Program-made: the position numbers and the translations under genes | Shown here: positions 12,350 through 20,506 of the stretch, in pieces | Layout: every line of letters starts with the position of its first letter | Position numbering within the stretch: the stretch's first letter is position 1 | Notes under the pieces: generated by a model | What the model was told of the DNA's origin: nothing | Seen by the model: only the letters and a program-made list of their open reading frames with translations | Databases searched by the model: none | From: Actinomycetes bacterium | GTDB lineage: Bacteria > Actinomycetota > Acidimicrobiia > Acidimicrobiales > Palsa-688 | Direction: 5' to 3' | Assembly (NCBI GenBank): GCA_021838445.1 | Contig: JAKCDU010000016.1 | Location: 1 to 64,000 of the forward strand | Length of the DNA: 64,000 bases

Positions 12350-13179
12350 CCGGCCTGTTCGACTCGCTGGCCTCGGCCATCCGCAACCAGGAGCCGGTCG
12401 CTCTGGCCGAGGTGGTGGAGATCGCCGAGGGAGTCCCCGCCTCCCTCCTCGGGGCCAAGATCCTGGTTCGGCCCGGCCCCCCACCCGAGGTGCTCGGCAG
12501 TCTGGGCGATCCCGACCTCGACCGCGTCGTGGTGCGCGACGCGGTGGGTGAGCTGTCGGCCGGCCTGACCGCCACCCGCCACTACGGGGTGCACGGCGAG
12601 GCCCGAGCCCGCGACCTGTCGGTGTTCATCGAGTCGTTCGCCCCGCCGCCGAGGATGATCATCTTCGGGGCCGTGGACTTCACCGCGGCCCTGGCCAAGG
12701 TGGGCAAGGTCCTGGGCTACCGGGTGACGGTCTGTGACGCCCGGCCGGTGTTCGCCACCAGGGCCCGCTTCCCGATGGCCGACGAGGTGGTGGTCGCCTG
12801 GCCGGACAAGCACCTGGCCGAGGTGGGCGGGTCGCTCGGAGGCCGCGACGTGGTGTGCGTGCTCACCCACGACCCCAAGTTCGACGTGCCGGCCATCGTC
12901 TCGGCCCTGGCCACCGATGTCGGCTATCTCGGCGCCATGGGGAGCCGGCGCACCACCGACGAGCGTAACCAGCGCTTGAGGGCGGCCGGCGTGACCGACG
13001 AGGGACTGGCCCGGGTCATGGGCCCCATCGGGCTGGACATCGGGGCCCGTACCCCGGAGGAGACGGCGGTGGCCATCTGCGCCGAGATCATCGCCCGGCG
13101 CACCGGCCGGGAGGCGCCCTCCCTGCGCGACCGGCCAGGTCCGATCCATCGCGACCACGCGGCCGCCCTCACCGACTGA
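12343..13179 (+). CDS. XdhC-family protein with Rossmann domain
   Basis: 278 aa from the GTG at 12343, which overlaps the previous gene by 7 bp. A short and diverged XdhC_CoxI-like region at residues 1-95 lacks the SGGC motif of its neighbour. An XdhC_C Rossmann domain follows: MIIFGAVDFTAALAKVG, with the Gly-rich loop reduced to FGAVD, then VTVCDARP, LTHDPKFD and GYLGAMGSRRT. Predicted role: maturation of the molybdenum cofactor for the upstream hydroxylase. The degenerate first domain suggests it depends on the small XdhC-type protein. Confidence 0.85.
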   Translation: MVTGLFDSLASAIRNQEPVALAEVVEIAEGVPASLLGAKILVRPGPPPEVLGSLGDPDLDRVVVRDAVGELSAGLTATRHYGVHGEARARDLSVFIESFAPPPRMIIFGAVDFTAALAKVGKVLGYRVTVCDARPVFATRARFPMADEVVVAWPDKHLAEVGGSLGGRDVVCVLTHDPKFDVPAIVSALATDVGYLGAMGSRRTTDERNQRLRAAGVTDEGLARVMGPIGLDIGARTPEETAVAICAEIIARRTGREAPSLRDRPGPIHRDHAAALTD

Positions 13180-13199
13180 GCGGGCTGCAGGGGCGGGCG

Positions 13200-13805
13200 T
13201 TGGACACAGTGGCGGTGGTGCTGGCGGCGGGCGGAGGCAGCCGCTGGCAGGCCTCCCTCGCCGCCCCACCCCCATCCGGCGTACCCGGCTCGAATCACGG
13301 GGTGGCGCACAAGCTCCTCGCCCCTTTCCAGGGGGCGACGGTGGTGGAGTGGGCCGTGCGCCACGCCGTCGCCGCTGGGCTGTCGGCTACCTGGGTGGTC
13401 ACCGGGGCGGTGGACCTCACCGGGGTGCTCGGCTCCGAGGTCGAGACGCTGTTCAACCCGTCGTGGGCCGAGGGCCAGGCGACGTCGCTAGGGGTGGCCG
13501 TGGCCCGGGCCCGCCAGCAGGGCGTCGGCGCCCTGGTCGTCGGCCTCGGCGACCAGCCTCTGGTGCCCCCCGAAGCCTGGGCTGCGGTCGCCGCGTCGGG
13601 GGCCGATATCGCGGTGGCGACCTACGATGGGGCCCGTCGCAACCCGGTGAAGCTGTCGGCGCGGACCTGGGACCTGCTGCCCGCGGCGGGCGATGAGGGT
13701 GCCCGCTCGCTGATCAGAAGCCGGCCTGACCTGGTGAGGGAGGTACCGTGCCAGGGGAACCCAGTGGATATAGATACCAGAGAGGATCTTGACAGATGGA
13801 GCTGA
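13200..13805 (+). CDS. MobA/MocA-like molybdopterin nucleotidyltransferase
   Basis: 201 aa. The N-terminal VVLAAGGGSRW is the nucleotide-binding loop of MobA/MocA/GlmU-type transferases. Further motifs are VTGAVD, LGDQPLVPPEAW (metal-binding Asp) and NPVKLS. The family member MocA makes molybdopterin cytosine dinucleotide, the cofactor form of bacterial xanthine/CO dehydrogenase-type enzymes, which fits the cluster. About 20 Pro/Gly/Ser-rich residues separate the loop from the expected Lys (AHKLL). The start may be TTG 13200 or GTG 13209. It overlaps coxG by 10 bp. Confidence 0.85.
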   Translation: MDTVAVVLAAGGGSRWQASLAAPPPSGVPGSNHGVAHKLLAPFQGATVVEWAVRHAVAAGLSATWVVTGAVDLTGVLGSEVETLFNPSWAEGQATSLGVAVARARQQGVGALVVGLGDQPLVPPEAWAAVAASGADIAVATYDGARRNPVKLSARTWDLLPAAGDEGARSLIRSRPDLVREVPCQGNPVDIDTREDLDRWS

Positions 13806-14524
13806 GCAACGAATTCAGAGTCGGGGTTTCCGTGCCCGAGGCCTGGAAGGTCCTGACCGACGTCGAGCGGATCGCCCCGATGCTGCCCGGCGCCCAGCTC
13901 CAGGAGGTGGAGGGCGAGGAGTACCGGGGCATCGTCAAGGTCAAAGTGGGACCCATCACCGCCCAGTACAAGGGGGTGGCCACCTTCGTGGAGCAGGACG
14001 AGGCGGCGGGCCGGGTGGTCCTCAAGGCCAGCGGCCGTGACACCCGGGGCCAGGGCAACGCCAGCGCCCTGATCACCGCCACGATGGTCCCCGACGGGGA
14101 CGGCACCCAGGTGAGCGTGGTGACGGACCTGACCATCACCGGCAAGGTGGCGCAGTTCGGACGGGGCGTGCTGGCCGAGGTCAGCGGCAAGCTGATCGGT
14201 CAGTTCGTGGACAGCCTCGAGGCCGACCTGGCCGGCTCGGGCTCGGCCACCCCGGCCACCAGCGACGAGGCGGTTCCCGCCTCGGCGGCCGAGGAGGCCG
14301 CGGCAGCGGGCGAGCAGGCTGCCGGCGACGGAGCCCCGGCCGCCAACGGGTCTGGACCGGCCCCCAAGCCGGCGGCCGGCCCCCGCCGTATCGAGGCCCC
14401 CGAAGCTGAGCCGCTGGACCTTCTGGCCGTGGCCGGAGGGTCGACCATGAAGCGCCTGGCCCCGGTGGGAGGGGTGCTCGGGCTCATACTGCTCTTCCTG
14501 CTCTGGCGCCGGCGCAGCCATTGA
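13796..14524 (+). CDS. coxG: CoxG-like SRPBCC protein with C-terminal membrane anchor
   Basis: The 242-aa protein has an SRPBCC fold at residues 1-145 (FRVGVSVPEAWKVLTDVERIAPMLPGA is the family opening), then an Ala/Pro/Gly-rich linker at about 145-205, and a transmembrane segment near 222-238 followed by RRRSH. In CO dehydrogenase systems CoxG tethers the enzyme to the cytoplasmic membrane. The same architecture here implies that the molybdenum hydroxylase works at the membrane. The gene overlaps the nucleotidyltransferase by 10 bp and closes the island. A new ribosome-binding site follows for the next gene. Confidence 0.88.
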   Translation: MELSNEFRVGVSVPEAWKVLTDVERIAPMLPGAQLQEVEGEEYRGIVKVKVGPITAQYKGVATFVEQDEAAGRVVLKASGRDTRGQGNASALITATMVPDGDGTQVSVVTDLTITGKVAQFGRGVLAEVSGKLIGQFVDSLEADLAGSGSATPATSDEAVPASAAEEAAAAGEQAAGDGAPAANGSGPAPKPAAGPRRIEAPEAEPLDLLAVAGGSTMKRLAPVGGVLGLILLFLLWRRRSH

Positions 14525-14555
14525 GCGCCGGGGCGGCGGGAGGTCGGAGGGGGAC

Positions 14556-15938
14556 GTGAACGACGCCGACGCCCGGCGGGTCGGCGAGCTGCTGGGCCGG
14601 CAGCCCCAGGGATCGTTCGAGGTGGTGGTGCGCGACGACGACGGCGAACCCGTGGTCATATGCAACCATCCGCTCCTCGCCGACGGCACGCCCATGCCGA
14701 CGCGCTACTGGCTGGTGGGTGCCGAGGCCAAACGTCGCGTCGACCGCCTGGAGGCGGCGGGAGGAGTCAGGCGGGCCGAGGCCGAGGTGGCGCCGGAGGC
14801 TGTCGCCGCGGCGCACCGGGCTCACGCCGCTGAGCGGGACCGGGCCATCCCCGACCACTGGGCCGGGCCCCGGCCGAGTGGGGGGGTGGGGGGTACCCGC
14901 CAGGGGGTCAAATGCCTCCATGCCCACTACGCCTGGTACCTGGCCGGCGGTGACGACCCGGTGGGTCGCTGGGTCGCCGCCGAGCTAGCGGTCGCCGCGC
15001 CGGCCGCGGCGATCGACTGCGGGACCAACTCCACCCGGCTCCTTGTCGCCCGACCGGGGGGCCCCACCCTCGAGCGGCTGATGCGGATCACCCGCCTGGG
15101 CGAAGGCGTGGACCGCCACCACCGGCTCAGCCGGGAGGCCATCGACCGCACCCTCGCCGTGCTGGGGGACTACCGCTCGGTCATGGACCGCCTCGGCGTG
15201 GGCACCGTCCGCATGACGGCCACCTCGGCGGGGCGCGATGCCACCAACCGGGACGAGTTCTTCGACGCCGCCGAGGCGGTGATCGGCGTGCGCCCCGAGC
15301 TGCTCTCGGGGAACGAGGAGGGCCGTCTCTCCTTCCTCGGGGCCACCTCGGTGCTCGACCCGGCCACTGCCCCCTGGCTGGTGGTGGACATCGGCGGCGG
15401 CTCGACCGAGCTCGTGGCCGGCCCGGACCGCGACGGCGGCCCGGCCGCGGTGCGGTCGCTCGATGTGGGCTGTGTGCGTCTGACCGAGAGGCTCATCGAA
15501 GGTGACCCCCCCACGGCGTCATCGCTGGGGCGGGCCCGGGACCTGGTGTGCGGTTTGTTGGAGCAAGCGGTGGAGTCGGCTCCGGCGTTGACCGGCAACG
15601 CCACCATGGTGGGGCTGGCCGGCACGGTCGCCACGCTGGCCGCCGTGGACCAGGGACTCGACGTCTACGACCGGGACCGTCTCCACCACTACCGGCTGCG
15701 CCGGGATCGGGTGGACCGCATGCTCGGCGAGTTGGCCGCGCTGGACTCGACCGGGCGGCGCGGGGTTACCGGTGTGGAGCCTGAGCGGTCCGGGGTGATC
15801 GTCGGCGGGACGGTGGTCCTCTCGGCGGTCATGCACTTCTTCGGCTTCGAGGAGTGCCTGACCTCGGAGTCCGACATTCTCGACGGCCTGGTGCAGAGCA
15901 CCCGCCGGCCTCCCAGCTTGCCTACAGTTCAGCAGTGA
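14556..15938 (+). CDS. ppx: DUF501-Ppx/GppA phosphatase fusion
   Basis: 460 aa from a GTG with a GGAGGGGG site. Residues 1 to about 145 form a DUF501 domain (QGSFEVVVR, CNHPLL, PMPTRYWLVG, CLHAHYAWYLAGGDDPVG). Residues about 152-455 form a Ppx/GppA domain: AIDCGTNSTRLLVA, MTATSAGRDA, SGNEEGRLSF, VVDIGGGSTE, LAGTVATLAA. Ppx/GppA enzymes hydrolyse polyphosphate or pppGpp. In M. tuberculosis these are two adjacent genes (Rv1025 DUF501, Rv1026 Ppx). Here no stop and no convincing internal start lies between them. The gene resumes the core order broken by the cox-like island. Confidence 0.92.
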   Translation: MNDADARRVGELLGRQPQGSFEVVVRDDDGEPVVICNHPLLADGTPMPTRYWLVGAEAKRRVDRLEAAGGVRRAEAEVAPEAVAAAHRAHAAERDRAIPDHWAGPRPSGGVGGTRQGVKCLHAHYAWYLAGGDDPVGRWVAAELAVAAPAAAIDCGTNSTRLLVARPGGPTLERLMRITRLGEGVDRHHRLSREAIDRTLAVLGDYRSVMDRLGVGTVRMTATSAGRDATNRDEFFDAAEAVIGVRPELLSGNEEGRLSFLGATSVLDPATAPWLVVDIGGGSTELVAGPDRDGGPAAVRSLDVGCVRLTERLIEGDPPTASSLGRARDLVCGLLEQAVESAPALTGNATMVGLAGTVATLAAVDQGLDVYDRDRLHHYRLRRDRVDRMLGELAALDSTGRRGVTGVEPERSGVIVGGTVVLSAVMHFFGFEECLTSESDILDGLVQSTRRPPSLPTVQQ

Positions 15939-17017
15939 TGGTGCTTACCGACCGCGTTCTAATGGGCCCCGGCCCGAGCAACCCCTACCCGGAGGCGACC
16001 GCCGGCCTGGGTAGACCCATGCTCGGCCACCTCGACCCCGAGTTCATCTCGACCCTCGATGAGACCTGCGCCCGCCTGCGGGAGGTGTGGAAGACGGCCA
16101 ACCCTCTGACCCTGCCGGTGTCGGGCACCGGTTCGGCGGGGATGGAGGCGGCCTTCGTCAACACGCTGTCACCCGGCGATGTCGTGGTCGTGGGGGTCAA
16201 CGGCCTGTTCGGCGACCGCATGTGCGACGTGGCCCGGCGGTGCCGGGCCGAGGTGATCAGGGTGGACGCACCGTGGGGGCGGGCCCTCGACCCGCAGCAG
16301 GTCCTCGAAGCTCACGGCGCGCCCAAGCTGATCGCTCTGGTGCACGCCGAGACCAGCACCGGGGTGCGCAACGATGTGGCGGCGGTGGCCGAGGGCAAGG
16401 GCGACGCCCTGCTGCTCGTCGACTGCGTCACGTCTCTCGGGGGCATCCCGGTGGACATCGACGGCTGGGGGGTGGATGTCGCCTACAGCGGCACCCAGAA
16501 GTGCCTCGGGGTGTCGCCCGGCCTGGCGCCGTTCACCATGGGCGAGCGGGCCGTGGAGCGGCGCGTCAGGGACCCCCAGAGCTGGTACCTGGATCTGGGA
16601 ATGATCGGGGACTACACCTCGGGCGCGACCCGCAAGTACCACCACACCGCTCCGATCTCCATGATCTTCTCCCTCCACGCCGCCCTCGGTGCCCTGCTCG
16701 AGGAGGGTCTGGAAGCGGCGTGGGAGCGCCACGCCAGTTGCGGCGCCGCCCTGCAGGACGGCCTGCAGGAGCTCGGGCTCGAACTGTGGGCCCAGGAGGG
16801 TCACCGCCTCCCGGAGCTCACCACCGTGGTGGTACCGGAGGGGGTCGACGACGCCGCCGTGCGCACGGCCCTCCTCGAGCGCTACGGGATCGAGATCGGC
16901 GGCGGGGTGGGCCCCTGGGCGGGGAAGATATGGCGCATCGGGTGCATGGGTCACACGGCCCGCATGCGCAACGTGACGCTCCTGCTGGGAGCCCTGACCG
17001 AGCTTCTCGGGCGGTGA
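15938..17017 (+). CDS. class-V aminotransferase (alanine/serine-glyoxylate aminotransferase family)
   Basis: 359 aa. The ATG overlaps the ppx stop by one base (TGATG); a GTG three bases earlier is an alternative. Fold-type I PLP motifs: LMGPGPSNP at the N-terminus, SGTGSAGMEA (phosphate loop), HAETSTG, LLVDCVTSLGG (Asp that pairs with the PLP nitrogen), and GTQKCLG with the Schiff-base Lys188. The family transfers amino groups from alanine or serine to glyoxylate or pyruvate. The precise substrate pair cannot be read from sequence. It overlaps the next gene by 4 bp. Confidence 0.9.
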   Translation: MVLTDRVLMGPGPSNPYPEATAGLGRPMLGHLDPEFISTLDETCARLREVWKTANPLTLPVSGTGSAGMEAAFVNTLSPGDVVVVGVNGLFGDRMCDVARRCRAEVIRVDAPWGRALDPQQVLEAHGAPKLIALVHAETSTGVRNDVAAVAEGKGDALLLVDCVTSLGGIPVDIDGWGVDVAYSGTQKCLGVSPGLAPFTMGERAVERRVRDPQSWYLDLGMIGDYTSGATRKYHHTAPISMIFSLHAALGALLEEGLEAAWERHASCGAALQDGLQELGLELWAQEGHRLPELTTVVVPEGVDDAAVRTALLERYGIEIGGGVGPWAGKIWRIGCMGHTARMRNVTLLLGALTELLGR

Positions 17018-17667
17018 GCTGGACCGCACCCGGACGGGGCCAGCCTCTGGCTTTGAACGGACGGCGGGTGCTGCTGCGCCCGCTCGCCGTGTCGGACTTC
17101 GAGGCGTGGCGGGAGGTGCGCCTCCGGGCCCGGGACTGGCTGCTCAAGTGGGAACCGCGGCCCCTCCCGGGCCAGCCCGACGCCACCCAGGACCGCCGCG
17201 TGTTCGCCGCTCGTTGCGGGGCGCGCGAACGGGAGCGCCAGCTCGGCTCCGGGTACGGGTTCGGGATCTTCGTCGGCCCGGGGCGTGACCGCTTCGCCGG
17301 CGAGATCAACCTCTCGTCGGTCCAGCGGGGGCCTTACCAGAACGCCTACGTCGGGTACTGGATCGACGAGGCGGTGGCCGGGAATTCCTACACCCCGGAG
17401 GCCTTCGTCGTGCTCTGCCGGTTCGCTTTCGAGGAGCTCGGCCTGCACCGCCTCCAGGCGTCGATCATCCCCCGGAACGGACCCAGCCGCCGGGTGGCGG
17501 CCAAGGTGGGGCTGCGCGACGAGGGCACGGCGCTGCGTTACCTGGAGATCAACGGTCGGTGGGAGGACCACGTCCGCTACGCCATCACCTCCGAGGAGTG
17601 GGCCGAGCGCCGCGATGACTACCTCGCCCGTTGGATCCTGGCCGAGCCGCCGTCCTCATCCCGCTAG
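17014..17667 (+). CDS. GNAT N-acetyltransferase (RimJ/RimL-like)
   Basis: 217 aa from a GTG overlapping the aminotransferase stop. The opening GRRVLLRPLAVSDFEAW is typical of RimJ/RimL-type GNAT proteins, with YVGYWIDEAVAGNSYTPEA and FEELGLHRLQASIIPRNGPS marking the acetyl-CoA-binding core. Family members acetylate ribosomal-protein N-termini or small amines. The real substrate is unknown. The end overlaps the sodX end (convergent) by 12 bp. Confidence 0.88.
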   Translation: MSWTAPGRGQPLALNGRRVLLRPLAVSDFEAWREVRLRARDWLLKWEPRPLPGQPDATQDRRVFAARCGARERERQLGSGYGFGIFVGPGRDRFAGEINLSSVQRGPYQNAYVGYWIDEAVAGNSYTPEAFVVLCRFAFEELGLHRLQASIIPRNGPSRRVAAKVGLRDEGTALRYLEINGRWEDHVRYAITSEEWAERRDDYLARWILAEPPSSSR

Positions 17668-18048
17668 CCAGCCCGCCCGGGCCGCCGGCTGATAGCGGTA
17701 GATCACCCGGCCGGTGATCGAGGAGGGGGACACCGGCCCGAAGCTCCGGCTGTCGGTGCTGGCCGCCTCGTTATCACCCCGCACGTCGATCCCGGCTCGA
17801 CCGACGGCTTTGACCCGCTTCACGAGGAGGCGCCCGGGGGACCTCGGATCGGCCAGGGCCACCACCTGGCCGGGCCGCACCTCGTTCACGGGTACGACGA
17901 TCAGCCGGTCGCCGGGCTCGAAGGAGGGGAGCATGCTGGCGCCGGACACGACGACCCGGCGGGGGCGGCCCCGCACGGTGGCCAGCAGCGAGACGGTTCT
18001 TCGGAGAGAGCGGTGCCAGTGGGTAGGGTGGGAGTGATTCATGTCCAT
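17656..18048 (-). CDS. sodX: nickel-type superoxide dismutase maturation protease (S26 family)
   Basis: 130 aa with the signal-peptidase S26 core: VSGASMLPSFEPGD (catalytic Ser of SxxM) and RLLVKRVKAVGR (catalytic Lys), ending with the GDNEAASTDSR box. It has no membrane segment, unlike LepB. It stands head-to-head with sodN, as in actinobacteria where this protease removes the SodN leader. The N-terminus MDMNHSHPTHWHR is His-rich and may be an extension. A start further in would leave room for the sodN promoter, because only 18 bp separate the two start codons as annotated. Confidence 0.88.
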   Translation of the reverse strand: MDMNHSHPTHWHRSLRRTVSLLATVRGRPRRVVVSGASMLPSFEPGDRLIVVPVNEVRPGQVVALADPRSPGRLLVKRVKAVGRAGIDVRGDNEAASTDSRSFGPVSPSSITGRVIYRYQPAARAGWLAG

Positions 18049-18066
18049 CGTTCAAGGAGTCTGGCT

Positions 18067-18486
18067 GTGAAAGTGCTTCCCCGCCTGCTGTCCCTCGTCG
18101 ACCGCGTCAACGCGCCGGCGACCGTACACGCCCACTGCGACCTGCCTTGCGGGGTCTACGATCCGGCCCAGGCCCGGATCGAGGCGGAATCCGTGAAGGC
18201 CTGCATGGAGAAGTTCCACGGTTCCGACGACAACGTGTTCAAGTCCCGGGCGGTGTTCATCAAGGAGGAGCGGGCCGAGCTGGTCAAGCACCATCTGTGG
18301 GTGCTGTGGACCGACTACTTCAAGCCCAATCACCTGGAGAAGTACCCGGAGCTGCACGAACTGTTCTGGAAGGCCACCAAGGCCGCCGGCGAGACCAAGA
18401 AGACCAACGACGTGGCCGTCGCCGAGGACCTCCTCAGCCAGATCGCCGAAATCGACCGGATCTTCTGGGAGACCAAGAAGGGCTGA
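18067..18486 (+). CDS. sodN: nickel superoxide dismutase
   Basis: 139 aa from GTG 18067, preceded by AAGGAG at 7-bp spacing. The mature N-terminus is expected at His23 (HCDLPCGVYDPAQARIEAES), the nickel hook in which His1, Cys2 and Cys6 bind Ni. The first 22 residues form the leader removed by SodX. The C-terminal helices contain HHLWVLWTDYFKP. The enzyme dismutates superoxide in the cytoplasm. It is followed by a strong GC-rich hairpin. A TAGGGT element at about 18025 is a candidate -10 box. Confidence 0.96.
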   Translation: MKVLPRLLSLVDRVNAPATVHAHCDLPCGVYDPAQARIEAESVKACMEKFHGSDDNVFKSRAVFIKEERAELVKHHLWVLWTDYFKPNHLEKYPELHELFWKATKAAGETKKTNDVAVAEDLLSQIAEIDRIFWETKKG

Positions 18487-18493
18487 TACGGAA

Positions 18494-18531
18494 GCGGGGG
18501 TGGGCCCGGTCGGAGCACGGCCCACCCCCGC
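18494..18531 (+). terminator. GC-rich hairpin after sodN
   Basis: A perfect 13-bp inverted repeat (GCGGGGGTGGGCC and its complement) with a 12-nt loop starts 8 bp after the sodN stop. It has no U-tract, which is usual in high-GC actinobacteria. It lies between convergent sodN and the KstD-like gene and could terminate both. Confidence 0.7.
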
Positions 18532-18565
18532 ACTCCGACGTTCAGCGGTTGCTCCGGCCCGCCTC

Positions 18566-20203
18566 TCAGCCTTTCTGGGCGGCGTGGCGGCCGGCGATGA
18601 AGCCGAAGGTCATGCCCGGGCCCAGGGTACCGCCGGCGCCGCCGTACCCGCCCGCAGTCACCCCGGCCATGGCGTTGCTGGCGGCGTAGAGCCCCTCGAT
18701 GGGGTGGCCGCCGAGATCGAGGACCCGGGCGTCGGCGTCGGTCTTGGGGCCCCCGCAGGTGCCCAGCACCCCGGCCTCCACCTCCACCGCGTAGAACGGC
18801 GGTTGGTCAATGACACCCAGGGTGCAGTGGGGCGGCTCGAAGGACTGGTCGCCCCAGAAGTTGTCATAAGTGGAGTCGCCCCGGCCGAACTCGTCGTCGT
18901 GGCCGCGTCCGACCGCGGCGTTGAAGCGACTGACCGTATCGGTGAGGACGGCGCCGTCCACCCCTATCAGGGCGGCCAGTTCCTCCAGGCTGTCGGCCGC
19001 CTTGGCGAAGGGAGGGGCGGGCTGGCCGGCCCGGCTGGTGAAGAGGCGGTAGCGCTGGGTGAACCGGCTGTCCACGATAAGCCAGTACGGCAGGTTGGGA
19101 TAGTCGTAGGTGTCGGGATCGAAGTTGTGCAGGACCTGACCGAGGGCGTTGTAGTTGATCGCCTCGTTGACGAACCGCCGCCCGGTCCGGTTGACCAGTA
19201 TCGAGCCGGGACGGGCCCGTTCGCTCGAGCAGAGCAGATAGTTGGGGTGGGTGCCGCGGCCCTGCGCCGATGACTCCTTGGCCGCCATGACCCACCAGGC
19301 GTTGCTCATGTTGCCCAGGGCGGCTCCGACCTCCATGGCCATGAGCAGCCCGTCGCCCTCGTTCTCCGGCACGCTCACCGGTGCGGTCATCGGACCCCGC
19401 AGGAAGGCCTGGACCAGTTGCTGGTTCCACTCGAAGCCGCCAGTCGCGATGATCACGCTCTTGCGGGCCCGGTAGCGCACCTGGCGGCCGCCGCTCTCGG
19501 CCATGACACCCACGACCTGTGGCCCGTCGCGCAGCAGTCGGCGGGCCCGGGCCTCGAAGTGGATGGGGATGGCCCGGTCGAGAATCCCCCGCAGCAGCGA
19601 CCCGATCAGCGCCTGACCCTCGCCTCGGCAGTCCTGCTGTTGGCGTAGGGCGACGGCCTGCTCGTCGAGGGGGGCTCGTCGGTCCTCCATCCGGCTGGTC
19701 AACTTGGGAGGTCCCGCTTTGGGAGGGTTCACCCGGGTCGCCCACGAACCGAGTTGCTCGAAGGGGAACACGTCGGGCTCCAGCGAACGCCCGCCGTGGG
19801 GGAGGGCGCCGACCAGTTGGGGCTGGTAGTCCGGAAAGTCCCGGAACAGGCCGAGGCGTAACGGTGTCTGCTCGTCGAAGAACCGGACCATCTGCGGCCC
19901 CGCCTCGAGGAAGGCCTCCAGGGTGTCGGGATCGAGCCGTCCGGGGGCGAGGGCGTCGAGGTAGGCGACGACGTCCTCCAGGGAGTCGGCCACCCCCGCT
20001 TCCTCCTGGCGGGGATTGAGGGGTATCCACAGCATCCCGCCGGACATGGCGGTGGTCCCTCCGACCATCCCCGACTTCTCGAGCACGATGACCTCGGCCG
20101 CGCCGTAGTCATGGGCGGCCAGAGCGGCGGTCAACCCTGCGCCCCCGGTGCCGAGGACCACCACGTCGGCCTCGACGTCCCATTGATCGGGGCTGTCACT
20201 CAT
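18566..20203 (-). CDS. FAD-dependent oxidoreductase, 3-ketosteroid-delta1-dehydrogenase/fumarate-reductase flavoprotein family
   Basis: 545 aa from ATG 20203. The N-terminal FAD-binding loop is VVLGTGGAGLTAALAA (residues 15-30), followed by LEKSGMVGGTTAMSGG. The C-terminal FAD motif is GGYGGAGGTLGPGMTFGF. This is the KstD/fumarate-reductase family, whose members desaturate a ring next to a carbonyl or reduce enoates. The catalytic residues of KstD cannot be confirmed by eye, so the steroid substrate is only a possibility. It is divergent from the sugar-type ABC transporter and preceded by one of the recurrent GATCGATC operator-like sites. Confidence 0.85.
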   Translation of the reverse strand: MSDSPDQWDVEADVVVLGTGGAGLTAALAAHDYGAAEVIVLEKSGMVGGTTAMSGGMLWIPLNPRQEEAGVADSLEDVVAYLDALAPGRLDPDTLEAFLEAGPQMVRFFDEQTPLRLGLFRDFPDYQPQLVGALPHGGRSLEPDVFPFEQLGSWATRVNPPKAGPPKLTSRMEDRRAPLDEQAVALRQQQDCRGEGQALIGSLLRGILDRAIPIHFEARARRLLRDGPQVVGVMAESGGRQVRYRARKSVIIATGGFEWNQQLVQAFLRGPMTAPVSVPENEGDGLLMAMEVGAALGNMSNAWWVMAAKESSAQGRGTHPNYLLCSSERARPGSILVNRTGRRFVNEAINYNALGQVLHNFDPDTYDYPNLPYWLIVDSRFTQRYRLFTSRAGQPAPPFAKAADSLEELAALIGVDGAVLTDTVSRFNAAVGRGHDDEFGRGDSTYDNFWGDQSFEPPHCTLGVIDQPPFYAVEVEAGVLGTCGGPKTDADARVLDLGGHPIEGLYAASNAMAGVTAGGYGGAGGTLGPGMTFGFIAGRHAAQKG

Positions 20204-20266
20204 ACCGACTCGCTTTCTCTGCTGCGGGCCCGGCCGGAGCCAAACCGCCTTCGCTGGCCGAGCATA

Positions 20267-20285
20267 GTAATTGATCGATCGGTAC
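20267..20285 (-). promoter_or_regulatory. operator-like site O1 (KstD-like gene)
   Basis: On the minus strand it reads GTACCGATCGATCAATTAC, a near-palindrome centred on GATCGATC, 64 bp upstream of the flavoprotein start. It matches the site at 40871-40889 at 16 of 19 positions (counted by eye). Likely TetR-family operator. Confidence 0.55.
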
Positions 20286-20421
20286 GCCATGGGACGGCCG
20301 CCGGTCCCAGCCGGCGGTGACCTCGGCACCGGTGCTGACCAAGGGCAATCGCGACCAAAGACCGGAGAGGCCCCCGACTTCCTGTGAGTGTCCTGAGTTC
20401 CGCGCAATGATGATCATGGAC

Positions 20422-20443
20422 TTATTGCATCGTTAGTTAGTTA
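20422..20443 (-). promoter_or_regulatory. operator-like site O2 (ABC transporter)
   Basis: On the minus strand the 22-bp stretch contains TAACTAACTAACGATGCAAT, sharing the TAACTAAC half-site with the sites at 48229 and 51475. It lies just upstream of a TATGCT hexamer and about 64 bp before the binding-protein start. Confidence 0.45.
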
Positions 20444-20506
20444 TCGCTATGCTTTCGCTCGGTCCTGGGCAAGGTGCCCGGTCTGATCTGTTCGCCAGGG
20501 GGGAAT

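Larger units (their letters stand above)
20204..20506. other. 303-bp divergent intergenic region
   Basis: It separates the KstD-like gene (leftward) from the ABC transporter (rightward). It contains two operator-like sites described separately (20267-20285 and 20422-20443) and a TATGCT hexamer at about 20449-20454 that could be the -10 box for the transporter. No ORF with family similarity was seen in it. Confidence 0.6.
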
